Source of the DNA: Pelagomonas calceolata
Lineage: Eukaryota > Sar > Pelagophyceae > Pelagomonadales > Pelagomonadaceae
Length of the DNA stretch: 64,000 nt
Direction: 5' to 3'
NCBI GenBank assembly: GCA_918797485.1
Contig: CAKKNE010000002.1
Span: 5,360,501-5,424,500 of the forward strand
Position 1 is the first letter of the stretch. Every line of letters starts with the position of its first letter. The notes under the pieces are model-generated. The model did not search any database. It saw only the letters and a list, made by a program, of their open reading frames with translations, and was not told where the DNA came from. Positions 39,753-49,005 of the stretch are shown piece after piece. Position numbers and translations under genes: made by a program.

Positions 39753-40080
39753 CTCGGGGCAGCCTCACTTCTTCTTCCTCGTGGTCCTCGTTGCGTGCTG
39801 CCCACAGCAGGGATTTGGCCTCAGCACCGCGCGCGCCGTTTTTGACCCGGACTTCTGGGCCGTACGTCGAGAGTGGACCCCAATGCGCGCCGTGACGAGA
39901 GCTGCTGTTGTTTAGGCTGGCTGGCGCCGATTTAGGCCGCCGGCAAGCTTAATTTGGGGCGTGCAGGTTTTGTGGGGCTGCCCAAAAAAAGCTCGAAACA
40001 GCTCGCAATTCGCGTAGCCCGGCGACATAAGTCGCTTTGTGGAGCTGCCTTACGAGCCCACTCGGCATGGCGACTCAGTG

Positions 40081-41490
40081 ATGCGCTTGCGCGCGGCCGT
40101 CGCGCTCGGCTGCCTCCTGACTGCCCGGGGGCAGCTCCCGCAAGTGCTCGAGGAGGCTATGGACCACGTGCACCCGCGCGCGCGCGCCGAGCTCGAGACC
40201 TTCTTCGCGCCGGGCGGCCCGCACGCGTCGTTTAAAGTAAGGGTCGAGGAGGGCTGCATCGGCGGCGCGTTCCCGGTCTACGACTGGAAGAAACTTGTTC
40301 CGGTCGACGCCAAGTGGGGCCTCGAATCATTAATAGCGGCGCGCCTGCACCAGTCGAAGTGGTTCGCGGCCGATGCAGACAATGCACTCGTCGCGTTCCG
40401 GCCCCACACCGGCGAGCGGTCCCTGCTGACGAAGTGTAGATTAAAGCTCGAGCGCGACTTTCCTGGAAAACAGTTCTGGTTCGCGGCGGCGACGGATCGA
40501 GGGCGGTGCTGCGACGGCGGCCAGCTCCGGGACCCCGGCCTCTTAAATCACCACTTCCTCGTCACCAGCGGCGAACGGCGGCGGGGCGCGTGGCTCTTCC
40601 GGGAGCACAACACGAAACACGCGTGGCGCGCGCCGGCGACGCGGGACACGGCGCCGCGGCTCCGGTGCTTTGATCCTTCAATGGACGTCGCGCTGCCGCC
40701 GCCGGCGTTCGTGCGGGGGCTCTACCGCAAGCGTGATATTACAAGGGACCTGCGCGCGGCGAACGCGACGCGGCGCTTCCTCGCGGTGCACGCCGAGGGC
40801 GGCGTCGCGCCGCCCGAGTACGACCTGCGGCGCGCGCTGACGGAGCGCTGGGCGCCGGACTGGTGGGCGAACGCGCGCAACCGCAGCTGGGCGGGGCACC
40901 CCGATCTACTGATACGGAAGGCCCTGGGCCGCGCGGAGCACGGCGAGGCGCTCTTCGCTTCAAAATATTGTTTAGTTGTGGAGGGCTACGCGCCGTGGAC
41001 GCCGCGACTGTCCGAGGCGGTCGGCGCGGGCTGCGTGCCCGCAATCCTGTCGCCGGCGCTGCTGCCTCCATTCGCCGGGGTCCTGCGTTGGCGCGACTTC
41101 GCCGTGTTGCTGCGCCCGGCGGATATTGGAAATTTACCGGCAGTGCTCGCTTCCCACGACCACGCGCGGCTCCACGCGAACTTACTGAAGGTGCGGCGGC
41201 TCCTCTCGTTCATCGCAACTGGACCAGTAAACGACGACGACGCGCTGCCTTTGATCGTCTTCGAGATGTGGCGGCGCTCGCGGCGGCGGCGGGAGTTTTT
41301 AGAGGGGACGGCGACGGCGCTCGCCGCGCCGGCAGCCGCGCCAGCCGGCGTACACTCCACCGCGACGGAGCCGCTCAAGGTGGCGTTCGCCTGTGAGGCC
41401 GACGGCACGTCGTGCGCCTACGCGGTGCGCGGCGCGCGCTGGAACTGCTCCCGCCGGACGAAGATGGCGTGCGGCTGTGCCAAGGAGTAA
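40081..41490 (+). CDS. Exostosin-type (GT47-like) glycosyltransferase
   Basis: 469 residues. I chose the ATG at 40081 because M-R-L-R-A-A-V-A-L-G-C-L-L-T-A-R-G gives a clean signal peptide; an in-frame upstream ATG at 40039 does not. The conserved exostosin signature is present near residues 290-345: S-K-Y-C-L-V-V-E-G, W-T-P-R-L-S-E-A-V, G-A-G-C-V-P, L-P-P-F, W-R-D-F-A-V. The C-terminus has clustered cysteines. Members add sugars to polysaccharides in the Golgi. The 3' end converges on the next gene with an 18-base gap. Confidence 0.8.
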   Translation: MRLRAAVALGCLLTARGQLPQVLEEAMDHVHPRARAELETFFAPGGPHASFKVRVEEGCIGGAFPVYDWKKLVPVDAKWGLESLIAARLHQSKWFAADADNALVAFRPHTGERSLLTKCRLKLERDFPGKQFWFAAATDRGRCCDGGQLRDPGLLNHHFLVTSGERRRGAWLFREHNTKHAWRAPATRDTAPRLRCFDPSMDVALPPPAFVRGLYRKRDITRDLRAANATRRFLAVHAEGGVAPPEYDLRRALTERWAPDWWANARNRSWAGHPDLLIRKALGRAEHGEALFASKYCLVVEGYAPWTPRLSEAVGAGCVPAILSPALLPPFAGVLRWRDFAVLLRPADIGNLPAVLASHDHARLHANLLKVRRLLSFIATGPVNDDDALPLIVFEMWRRSRRRREFLEGTATALAAPAAAPAGVHSTATEPLKVAFACEADGTSCAYAVRGARWNCSRRTKMACGCAKE

Positions 41491-41508
41491 CCATGTGACT
41501 TGGATTAT

Positions 41509-43188
41509 TTATGAAGCGACTACCCCACCAGGATCAACATCAGTCGTCGGCCGCTCGCGCGCGTCGTCGAGGAAGACGAGGTCGCGGGCCTCCCACGTCG
41601 TGGGCGGGACCTCGACACCGTGGTCCGCGCCCCTTTCCGGCTCCAGCGGCCGGCGCTTCACCAGGCGCGCGCGGTACGCGTCGTCGAGGAGCGCGCGGAC
41701 GCCGTCGAAAAATAGGGCGCCATCGTCCTCGCGCGGAGGCGGTATCGTGACGGGCGGGGGCGGCGGGTCGGGCCGCATCGTGTCGGACCGCGGCGGCCGG
41801 TAGACGTCGTAGATCCCGTCGGCCCAGAACCGCGCCTCGTCCTTGGAAATCGTGGCGATGCGCGCCGGCTTGAAGGCAGGGTCCGGCGCGAAGAGCTTTT
41901 TGGCGAGGCGGGCCGCGCGCTCGGCCTCGGCGCCGCGCGTCGGCTGGAGCGGCCGCCGCGTCGCGAAGCCGAGCCCTTCGCTGCCGAAGTCACGGCCGCT
42001 TGCCCTGGCCTTGATGGATTCGCTATCGTACGCCCTTGCCGAGTCGCGGCACGCGCGGAACGACGCGAGGTAGCGCCTCCGGTACTCGCGCCGCGTCGCC
42101 CGCCCGGCCGTCGGCGCGACGCGGAACCGCGTCCCAGACGGAGCATTCGGCAACGCGGGCGGCTTGAAGGCCGGCGGTGGTCGCGCGGTGATCGCCTTCG
42201 GCGACGCGAAGCGCGGCGAAGGGTGTTTCTTGCGGTCGAGGGGCGTCGCCACGAGGTGCTGGGGTCGCATTGATATTCCGCCCGGCGCTTTATGCGTCGC
42301 GTTATACGCATGCGCGGTGTCGTAGGCGGGCCCAGGGCTCTCGCCGACCGCCTGCCGTGCTGCTAGCACCGCGGCGGCGCCAGGCAGCGGTGTCTCGTGG
42401 GACGCACCGGGCAAAGAAACGCTATGCGTCTCGGCGACGCTGGCGAGGAAGCTCGGCATGGCGTCCACGCCCGGGCCCGGCCCGTCAGACTCTCCGGCGA
42501 AGGCGCCGCCCCTCTTCTCGCGGCCGAGGGCCCCGCCCACTTGTGACAGCGGCGTCGTTGTGTCGTAGGCGCCCGCGCCGGGCGTCCACTTCTGCTCCTC
42601 GATCTTGGCCTCGCTGAAGCTTTTCAGGCCCTCTCGTCCAACCAGAGTTGCCTTCGGCGCCAACGACGGGACGTAGGTGTCGTATGCTGCCGGCCCCGGA
42701 CCCACAGCATCTCTTTGCGCCTCGATTTCGTCCGCATGGAATCTCGAGGCGGTCGATGCCAGCTTGTTTTGCCGCCAGACGGCCCGCTGGCTCGCGTCCG
42801 CGGCACGGACGTCGTGGGCGCCGGGGCCCGGGCCGTCTTTTATGGAGAAGAGGTCCGCGCCGCGGCCGCCGAAGGTGGCCCCGCTCGGTTTAGGCGGGTT
42901 CAGAATGCGCGAACCCTTGCCCTCGACGAGGTCGAGCGCGTCAGCCGCCCGGTACGCGTCGGCGGTGCGGCCGGGCGACGTGCCGTCGTTCGGCGCCGGC
43001 CGCGGCGCCTTCCCGGTAAACCGGCCGCCGGGGGGCGATCTCGGTTGCTCTTTGTACGACTGCGGCGAGGGCTCCGCCGACCCCTTCTGGAGGCGCCGCG
43101 CCAGTTCCTTGTCGCGCCCGAGGCTCTTGGCATCGTGGAGCTGAGAGAGCCGCCGCAGCGCGCGCGGCTTTGTGGGGGCCGCCGTCAT
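41509..43188 (-). CDS. Sperm-tail PG-rich repeat (SHIPPO-type) flagellar protein
   Basis: 559 residues with at least five P-G-P/A-G-x-Y/H-D repeats (G-P-G-P-G-A-H-D, G-P-G-P-A-A-Y-D-T, P-G-A-G-A-Y-D-T, G-P-G-P-G-V-D, S-P-G-P-A-Y-D-T) in the first 300 residues, spaced 45-60 residues apart. Such proteins bind axonemal microtubules, often as inner-lumen proteins. The C-terminal half is basic and proline-rich without a known domain. This is evidence that the organism has a flagellated stage or retains flagellar genes. Confidence 0.8.
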   Translation of the reverse strand: MTAAPTKPRALRRLSQLHDAKSLGRDKELARRLQKGSAEPSPQSYKEQPRSPPGGRFTGKAPRPAPNDGTSPGRTADAYRAADALDLVEGKGSRILNPPKPSGATFGGRGADLFSIKDGPGPGAHDVRAADASQRAVWRQNKLASTASRFHADEIEAQRDAVGPGPAAYDTYVPSLAPKATLVGREGLKSFSEAKIEEQKWTPGAGAYDTTTPLSQVGGALGREKRGGAFAGESDGPGPGVDAMPSFLASVAETHSVSLPGASHETPLPGAAAVLAARQAVGESPGPAYDTAHAYNATHKAPGGISMRPQHLVATPLDRKKHPSPRFASPKAITARPPPAFKPPALPNAPSGTRFRVAPTAGRATRREYRRRYLASFRACRDSARAYDSESIKARASGRDFGSEGLGFATRRPLQPTRGAEAERAARLAKKLFAPDPAFKPARIATISKDEARFWADGIYDVYRPPRSDTMRPDPPPPPVTIPPPREDDGALFFDGVRALLDDAYRARLVKRRPLEPERGADHGVEVPPTTWEARDLVFLDDARERPTTDVDPGGVVAS

Positions 43189-43366
43189 ATCGTGGTGGTG
43201 GGCAGCCCCCTCTGTCCAGGCAGCCCCTGTCCTGCCCTGCCCGGTCGGGAGGAGCGGAAGCTGTGGCGCTGCGAAGCAAGCGAGCAGGGAAGCAAACGAG
43301 AGTGTAGTGGGCAGAACCTGTCTGGCCCTTACTGCTCTCCGGCAGCCCGACGCTTCGAGGCGTTGC

Positions 43367-43388
43367 GCTAGTACCTCACGCCGCTAGC
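43367..43388 (-). promoter_or_regulatory. GCTAGCG motif in a divergent promoter
   Basis: GCTAGCGGCGTGAGGTACTAGC read on the - strand at 43367-43388 (22 bases as GCTAGCG, 2-3 nt, GTGAGGTACTAGC). It lies between the divergent starts at 43188 (179 bp) and 43561 (173 bp), almost exactly central. Confidence 0.65.
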
Positions 43389-43560
43389 AAGCGCTCGGAT
43401 AATCGCGTGTCCAGGCTAATACGAGGGGCTTAGCGAGTCGTGCGTAGTTTTGCAGGCTACCGGCAGCGTACACAGTGCATCAGCTGCTGGTCGGGCCGGC
43501 GGCGGCGCCAAACCTCGGCAAAAAACCGACTCAGCATCGAAAAGCTTTCCAAGAGCCGAC

Positions 43561-44952
43561 ATGCGCGCAGCGCTCGCCCTAGCGCTCTGCGCGATCCACG
43601 CTGTCAGCGAGAGAGATGAACACGGGATGCGCCAAGCCCTTCGCCTGGCGCGGATGAGAGCGCCGCGCGAGAGGCGCAGCCCGGGCGCGGGCCGGGCGCA
43701 AGGCCGGACAGGAGGAATGAGGGACTTCTACGGCGGCGCGAACCGCACGCGGCTCTGGCCCCGCACAAAGCACCTCCAACCGCTCCTGCCAACAGTCCCG
43801 ACGGAGCACCTCTGGGCCGGCGGCTGCTGCGGTTTGGGCCATCGCACGTCGCGATTGATGCGCTTGTATGTGTACGCCGTGTCGCGCGGGCGCCATGTCG
43901 TCGCGGACTGGGGCGCTTGTGTGGGTACGCCCGTGGCGAACCTCTTCTCAGCGCTGTTCGGCGACTGGAACGAGCTAAGAGCTGTCAAACCGCGCGAGAA
44001 TCAATTAAGGAACCCGGGCTGCCCCTCGGGTGTTTGTCCCACTGGAAACGCGTTCAAGGAGGCCGCCAAGGCGAGAAGGTCGTTCTTCCCGAACGAGCCG
44101 CCCGAAGACTGGCAGCCGCCCGGCACGCGCGTCGAGAGCAAGCACCCCTCGAAAACGCTGTGGCAGGGCGAGTGGGGCCTCTTCAACCTCCATTCTGATA
44201 TATTTAAGTACGCGGAGCATTTTGCTGCATCTATGGTGAAGGCGCTGCGGCCGGAGATCAAGGAACGACTGGATGAATTTATACAAAAAGAGTTCAGTCC
44301 GCGGGGTAGAAGAAGAACGCGCATCATCGGCGTGCATTTTCGCTTCGGGAACGGCGAGAAATTTGGTAGAAGACCGGCCAATTCGACACATGTGGTGCTG
44401 AGGACGGCGGCGGCCGTCGAAAGGGTGGCCGCAGCATTGGGCTACGAGAACGTGCGAGTGCTCGTCGCGACGGACGACGCGAGCGCGCTCGATACGCTAA
44501 GAAAGCATACGAAGCTCGACGTCTTCGCGCGGCCGCAGTGGCGGCCACCGCCCGGCGCCGGCATCGTCTTTTCGAGTTGGCGCACGAAGGACCATTTGGA
44601 TGACAAGATCAAGGAGGCGACGGAGGCCGCGCATAGGTCTGTGGTCAAAGACGCCAATACCTGTGTGGGCGCGGCCGCCGACATGCTCATCGACTCGCTG
44701 CTGCTGGGCTACGCCGACGCGCTGGTCTTGCCCGTGCCCTCGACGTTCACGATCCTCCCGAAGGTCATGGCGCACTCGCGCGGCGCGCCGTCCTGCATGT
44801 TTATTGGAGAGACGTGGCGGGACCTGAACATCAAGAAGCGGGATCTGGAGCTGACGTGCGTCCGCCGCGACCGCGCGGGCCGCGCGTCAACCTCCCGTTT
44901 GACGGTGCCGCCGCAGGGCCGGGCGGACTGGCTCGGCGCGCGCTTCTGGTGA
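43561..44952 (+). CDS. Putative secretory fucosyltransferase-like protein
   Basis: 463 residues starting with a signal peptide (M-R-A-A-L-A-L-A-L-C-A-I-H-A-V-S). G-V-H-F-R-F-G-N-G-E near residue 265 resembles the nucleotide-sugar-binding H-x-R-x-G/T-D motif of NodZ/O-fucosyltransferase-like enzymes. It is followed by V-R-V-L-V-A-T-D-D-A-S, D-V-F, and a late D-x-L-L-L-G-Y-A-D-A-L-V ... S-T-F-T, the usual order in that fold. Assignment to the fucosyltransferase superfamily is by motif order only. The nearby GMD gene supplies the GDP-fucose precursor, which supports but does not prove it. Confidence 0.6.
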   Translation: MRAALALALCAIHAVSERDEHGMRQALRLARMRAPRERRSPGAGRAQGRTGGMRDFYGGANRTRLWPRTKHLQPLLPTVPTEHLWAGGCCGLGHRTSRLMRLYVYAVSRGRHVVADWGACVGTPVANLFSALFGDWNELRAVKPRENQLRNPGCPSGVCPTGNAFKEAAKARRSFFPNEPPEDWQPPGTRVESKHPSKTLWQGEWGLFNLHSDIFKYAEHFAASMVKALRPEIKERLDEFIQKEFSPRGRRRTRIIGVHFRFGNGEKFGRRPANSTHVVLRTAAAVERVAAALGYENVRVLVATDDASALDTLRKHTKLDVFARPQWRPPPGAGIVFSSWRTKDHLDDKIKEATEAAHRSVVKDANTCVGAAADMLIDSLLLGYADALVLPVPSTFTILPKVMAHSRGAPSCMFIGETWRDLNIKKRDLELTCVRRDRAGRASTSRLTVPPQGRADWLGARFW

Positions 44953-45146
44953 GCCGTGCGACCTTGTGTTGTGATCCCTCCCCCCTAGTCCCCTCTCCCC
45001 CGTCTGGCGTAACCGGATTGTGTCGCATACGTCGCGTCGATGGCGTATCCGCACGAGGCGTCCGGGTGGCACCGTTTCTCGCGGCCATGGCCATGTAACC
45101 ATGAATAGATTGTATATATACACTGACATATTTCTATGGCATATTC

Positions 45147-46721
45147 TTAATCTCCCCGCTCCTCATCCGGCGTCTCGGCCGAAAAGCGGCGGACAGGGAC
45201 GCTGCGGCGTCGCGGGTGTAGCGGAGCCTCCCTTAGGCCTGCTCCGTTGTGGCCGTCTAGCGCGCCGCGCCGCTTTTTGGCCGGAGCCGGTGCGGCGCGC
45301 GCCAACTCCCTCCATTCCCGCTCGGCCTTGCGCATTCTGTGCCGTTTCGATTGTTCTGGCCGTTCTGACGCTTTGAAACGGCCAGGCGCCGCTCGCTTAC
45401 GACGGAGCAAGCTCCCCCTTATTTGAGGGCCCTTGGGCTGATGGGGGCTGATCCACGCGCGTGGCTTCGGGACCGGCGCGCCGTTGACAACTGGATTAGT
45501 CTTGTGAGTCGACTCAAGTCCATAGCGGTGAATAGCCGCGTTGTAGGCAAGTGCAGCCTCCTCATCGGTTCTGAAGTAACCAATGACTACGGTCGCTTTG
45601 CCCGGGTGATACTCCATACTTGTGAAAATAGTGAATCTGGCCGTCCAGCGTGGCGGTTCGGCGTTCCATGAAACACCCACGTACTGTGAGCTGGCACGAG
45701 GGATCAAGGAGGGCGATCTAGTTGGAGGTACGACTTCGGAGCCATCGAAGTTCGGTTCCTCGGGAGGCAGGGGTATCAATACGCCGTTTAGCTCCCTGTT
45801 CAGCTTGATACCCTTTCTGTCGCGGCAGCACCGAGCGGCACCGCTGCGCCTGGCCTCCTCGCGCGGGATCGGCACGCCATCATATAGCGGATTTAGTTCA
45901 CGCGTCGATGACAATCCCTCCCGACGGATAGTCGCATTATACGCTTCAGCTGCCTTTACCGCATCGTCGAAGTCGCCTATGTGCTGCGAATCGCCGTTCG
46001 CGTCTTCGTACTCTGCCTTGTACTTTTTGGAATCCCTATCCCACACAACGCCAATATATGGGTTCGTCCCACCTCTTCTTAAGTTACGTAAGTGACCACG
46101 AAAGGTATAAGAAAAGGATGTCCCCAGTCCCGCGGCGCGGACCGCCGCGTCGTGCGCGCGTGCGGCCTCGATATCATCGCTATAATAGCCGACGATAACG
46201 CGCTCGCCAGTTTTCGGATTTTTGTATCGAGCCATCCACTTGTGTTGTCCGGAATCCCACTGGATGCCATGGTACCTCGGGGCTTGCCATTCCACGTATA
46301 CGACCGTCTCCTCGCCGTCGCTCTCAGGAGAGTTCTCATCGCTGTCAGGCGCTGGCGTGACGGGGTCGCGACGGCGGCGGCAGTGCTTCGCAGTGACTTC
46401 CGCGTGGTCACCGTCGTCGTACGCGATCTCATACGCGCGGCCACCGTGTATCACCGCGTCGACGACGCCCGGGAACCAGCGATGCCCCCACAGCCCGAGG
46501 ACGGCGTCACCGACGGAAAACTCCGCGGTGGGCGGTGCGCAAATCGCGACCCGCGACTCCCGGCGACAGGTAGGACACGTTAGCTTCGTGCCCCGTCGCG
46601 TCGGCGTCGATCCGAGTGCGTGAGCAAGCTGCCCTAGGCAGTGGGCATGACAGCGGTGCCCGCAACCCAGCGCGGGCGACGATTCGTCGAGGTCATCGAG
46701 GCATATCGGGCATTCATCCAT
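45147..46721 (-). CDS. RING - Tudor-like - three AP2 domain protein
   Basis: 524 residues from M-D-E-C-P-I-C-L (an upstream in-frame ATG at 46778 adds 19). Residues 3-50 are a RING finger (C-P-I-C, C-G-H-x-C-H-x-x-C, C-P-T-C). Residues about 65-110 look like a Tudor/agenet module (S-V-G-D-A-V-L-G, W-F-P-G-V-V, Y-D-D-G-D). Three AP2-like domains follow (about 145-195, 225-270 and 350-410): Y-H-G-I-Q-W-D, Y-I-G-V-V-W-D and Y-V-G-V-S-W-N, each ending in A-A-x-A-Y/H-x-A-A. The C-terminus is basic. RING suggests E3 ligase activity, Tudor chromatin reading, and AP2 DNA binding. Confidence 0.85.
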   Translation of the reverse strand: MDECPICLDDLDESSPALGCGHRCHAHCLGQLAHALGSTPTRRGTKLTCPTCRRESRVAICAPPTAEFSVGDAVLGLWGHRWFPGVVDAVIHGGRAYEIAYDDGDHAEVTAKHCRRRRDPVTPAPDSDENSPESDGEETVVYVEWQAPRYHGIQWDSGQHKWMARYKNPKTGERVIVGYYSDDIEAARAHDAAVRAAGLGTSFSYTFRGHLRNLRRGGTNPYIGVVWDRDSKKYKAEYEDANGDSQHIGDFDDAVKAAEAYNATIRREGLSSTRELNPLYDGVPIPREEARRSGAARCCRDRKGIKLNRELNGVLIPLPPEEPNFDGSEVVPPTRSPSLIPRASSQYVGVSWNAEPPRWTARFTIFTSMEYHPGKATVVIGYFRTDEEAALAYNAAIHRYGLESTHKTNPVVNGAPVPKPRAWISPHQPKGPQIRGSLLRRKRAAPGRFKASERPEQSKRHRMRKAEREWRELARAAPAPAKKRRGALDGHNGAGLREAPLHPRRRSVPVRRFSAETPDEERGD

Positions 46722-46781
46722 GGCCGTGAGGCTGGCCGGGCTGCCTCCACGGCGCACGAGGGCCAAAGAGAAGGCCAAAGA

Positions 46782-46803
46782 GCTAGTGGTGTCGACACAC
46801 TAG
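46782..46803. promoter_or_regulatory. Degenerate GCTAGCG-type palindrome in a divergent promoter
   Basis: GCTAGTGGTGTCGACA then CACTAG, almost perfectly palindromic around GTCGAC. It lies 60 bp upstream of the AP2 protein start and 160 bp upstream of the small protein at 46962. Confidence 0.45.
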
Positions 46804-46961
46804 AGGTGCAAAGCAGCAAGCGCAACAAAGGCAAAAAGCAGCACCGCTGGGGGCTTGGGCGCGTAACTGAGGTCATCCGTTAACACATTGTGACCGTCCC
46901 GCCGAATACTGGGCAAGCGGGACCGCGCTGCGCCATCTGCCGACCGGACGCGCCGCACCTC

Positions 46962-47258
46962 ATGTCCGCCGCCGCCGCCGTCCGCGTTGCCCTACGGCGC
47001 GCGCCGCGCGCCGCGCCGCCGCGACGAAAAATGGGCGGCCTCACGAACGTGAAGAAGAATGGCCCCGTCGAAGAATGGAACGGCCGCCGCGAGATCACCG
47101 AGAAGACGTTCGACGTCGGCCGGCCGCGGACCGTCGCGACGCTCCTCGCGACCATCGTCGCCTTCCCGTTCGTCGTGCACCACGTCGTCAAGTCGGAGCT
47201 CGACACCTCGAAGAACAACTGCATCAACCCGAAGACCAAGGCCATCGGGACCGCGTAG
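46962..47258 (+). CDS. Small single-pass, probably mitochondrial protein
   Basis: 98 residues from the ATG at 46962. The first 30 residues are Ala/Arg-rich without acids, typical of a mitochondrial presequence. A segment T-V-A-T-L-L-A-T-I-V-A-F-P-F-V-V is a membrane helix, followed by a short hydrophilic tail with one cysteine. The size and layout recall small respiratory-complex subunits, but I recognise no specific family. Confidence 0.6.
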   Translation: MSAAAAVRVALRRAPRAAPPRRKMGGLTNVKKNGPVEEWNGRREITEKTFDVGRPRTVATLLATIVAFPFVVHHVVKSELDTSKNNCINPKTKAIGTA

Positions 47259-47271
47259 AACTGTAATTAAT

Positions 47272-48627
47272 CTATCTTATTCTCTCCTTCGATGGAACCC
47301 CGCCCACTAGTCCTATGAGTAGCACCAGTAAACAACAACTTCCGCTAACACATCCAGGGCCGTCCTCGTGGTCAACCGAGTAGAAATCAGCAGAGCCCCC
47401 GCGCCTCGAGCATCTCCAGGACGCGGAACGCCGCGTCGGGGTCCTCGGGCGCGGCCGGCGGCGGCGGCGGCGCCTGCGCCCGGGAAGCGTCAACGACGCG
47501 GTACGACGGGAGGGACGCGGCATACAAACAGGGGCGGCCGGCGGCGGCGGGCGGATCGGGGCGAGGACCGGCGGCGGCGGCGGCGGCGCGAAGGCGTTGC
47601 GCCGCGCGAGCGCGCCGCCCAGCAGGTCTGCGAGCGAGGCCCCCGCCGCGGGCGGCGGCGGCGGCGGCGGCGCGACGGGCGGCGCGACGGGCGGCGCCGG
47701 CACGTAGCCGTACAGGGGCGCGGGGGCGCCCCCGCCGTAGAACGGCGCGGGCGGGCCCCGGGGCGATCCTCGCTGCCCGCCGCCGCGGCCGCGCCGGCGG
47801 CGGCGGCCACCGCCGCGCGGCGGCATCTGCTGCATCGGCATCGGCATCATCGGCATCGGCATCATTCCGGGTGGGCCGAAGCCGTGCGGCGGCATCATCG
47901 GCATCGGCATGGGCATCGGCGCCGGGGCGGGCGGCGACGGCGCGCGGCGCCGCTTCCGCGGCAGGCGCGCGGCGGCCGGCGGCGCGACGGCGACGGCGCC
48001 CTCCTCCGAGAAGCCCGACTGCCGAGAAGCCGCGAGGTCCGCGCGCGCCGAGTCCCCGGGAGCCTCGTCGTCGGACGAGAACTCCGCGCCGGCGAACTCG
48101 TCTCCACCAGCAAAGTCGTCGACCACAACAGCGGCGCCGCGCAGCCCGCGCCGCCGCCGCCGTATCATGCCGACGTCGAACGGCGCGCGGACCTCGCGGA
48201 CGTGCGCCACGCAGCGGAACGCGTTCGTGGAAACGGGCGCCGCCGACGCCGGGCGGCAGCCTCTACAAAAACCCCGCGGGCAGCGCACGCAGCGCACGGC
48301 GTCGCCGTCCCGGTCGTCGAGCACGCGCCCGCACGCGCCGCACGCGTGCGCGCCGCACGTCCAGTCTTCATTACTTGGTTTGCATTTTGTGCAGAGGACG
48401 CGCGCGCAGCCCGGCGCGGCGCACTTTATGGTCTCCTCGACGGGCTGGTAGACCTGGCAGGACGCGCATCTAGCTGCATTGACGGCGCACGGGGCGCACG
48501 TCCATCTTATTTGATCGGCGGCCGCGCCGACGCAGGCCGCGTGGAAGTCATTATGGCACCTTGTACAGCGGACGCTTGCCTCGCCGACGCAGGAGACCTC
48601 GCACTCGGGGCAGATGCCGGCGACCAT
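47272..48627 (-). CDS. PHD-type zinc finger protein
   Basis: 451 codons. Residues 5-48 form a PHD finger (C-x2-C ... C-x2-C ... H-x2-C ... C-x2-C). Two more cysteine-rich modules follow at about 52-90 and 92-140 (C-x2-C, C-x2-C pairs and C-x2-H), like an extended PHD. An acidic patch, then Pro/Met-rich and Arg/Gly-rich low-complexity segments fill the rest. PHD fingers read histone tails. The last 60 codons look non-conserved and the true C-terminus may differ. The opposite strand is open for 489 codons, but only as a mirror of this biased sequence. Confidence 0.8.
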   Translation of the reverse strand: MVAGICPECEVSCVGEASVRCTRCHNDFHAACVGAAADQIRWTCAPCAVNAARCASCQVYQPVEETIKCAAPGCARVLCTKCKPSNEDWTCGAHACGACGRVLDDRDGDAVRCVRCPRGFCRGCRPASAAPVSTNAFRCVAHVREVRAPFDVGMIRRRRRGLRGAAVVVDDFAGGDEFAGAEFSSDDEAPGDSARADLAASRQSGFSEEGAVAVAPPAAARLPRKRRRAPSPPAPAPMPMPMPMMPPHGFGPPGMMPMPMMPMPMQQMPPRGGGRRRRRGRGGGQRGSPRGPPAPFYGGGAPAPLYGYVPAPPVAPPVAPPPPPPPAAGASLADLLGGALARRNAFAPPPPPPVLAPIRPPPPAAPVCMPRPSRRTASLTLPGRRRRRRRRPRPRTPTRRSASWRCSRRGGSADFYSVDHEDGPGCVSGSCCLLVLLIGLVGGVPSKERIR

Positions 48628-48832
48628 GACGCGGCGATTTGCGCGCGGCGGCGACGCGCTACGGCTGTCTGCCCCCTGTTAGAGGGTGCTTGCAAATTCC
48701 TGCGGCTGGCGTCTGCGAGCGCAAGGAATGGCCTCTGTAGACAAGTTGTGGCGTTGCGCTTCGTCTGCGCTCGCTCACGCGAGCGATCTGGCTTGACGCG
48801 CGGCGCGGCGCGGAGATGCCCCGGCTGGGATG

Positions 48833-48857
48833 CCTAGTGTCTTACTGGACGCTAGCG
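48833..48857 (-). promoter_or_regulatory. GCTAGCG promoter motif (reverse orientation)
   Basis: CTAGTGTCTTAC then CGCTAGCG across 48833-48857, about 206 bp upstream of the PHD protein start. Confidence 0.65.
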
Positions 48858-49005
48858 GATTTCCTGAAGGCGGGAGCCCTTGAAGCCGTCGGAGGCGAAA
48901 TAGACCCGTGTTGAATGATAAGAACCCGTGCGGTTTTTCTTATTAAAGATTAGACACTACACAGCCCCGGGCTGCCGCCGCGCGCGCGGGCCGACTCACA
49001 ATGAG

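Noticed and set aside
39025-39915. 296-codon frame on the + strand at 39025-39915
   Set aside because: Low-complexity Ala/Ser/Arg content opposite a more protein-like - strand frame; no motif and no promoter motif upstream.
47368-48837. 489-codon frame on the + strand opposite the PHD protein
   Set aside because: Arg-rich low complexity only. The - strand carries a clear PHD finger and related cysteine modules, so this is a mirror of GC-rich coding sequence.
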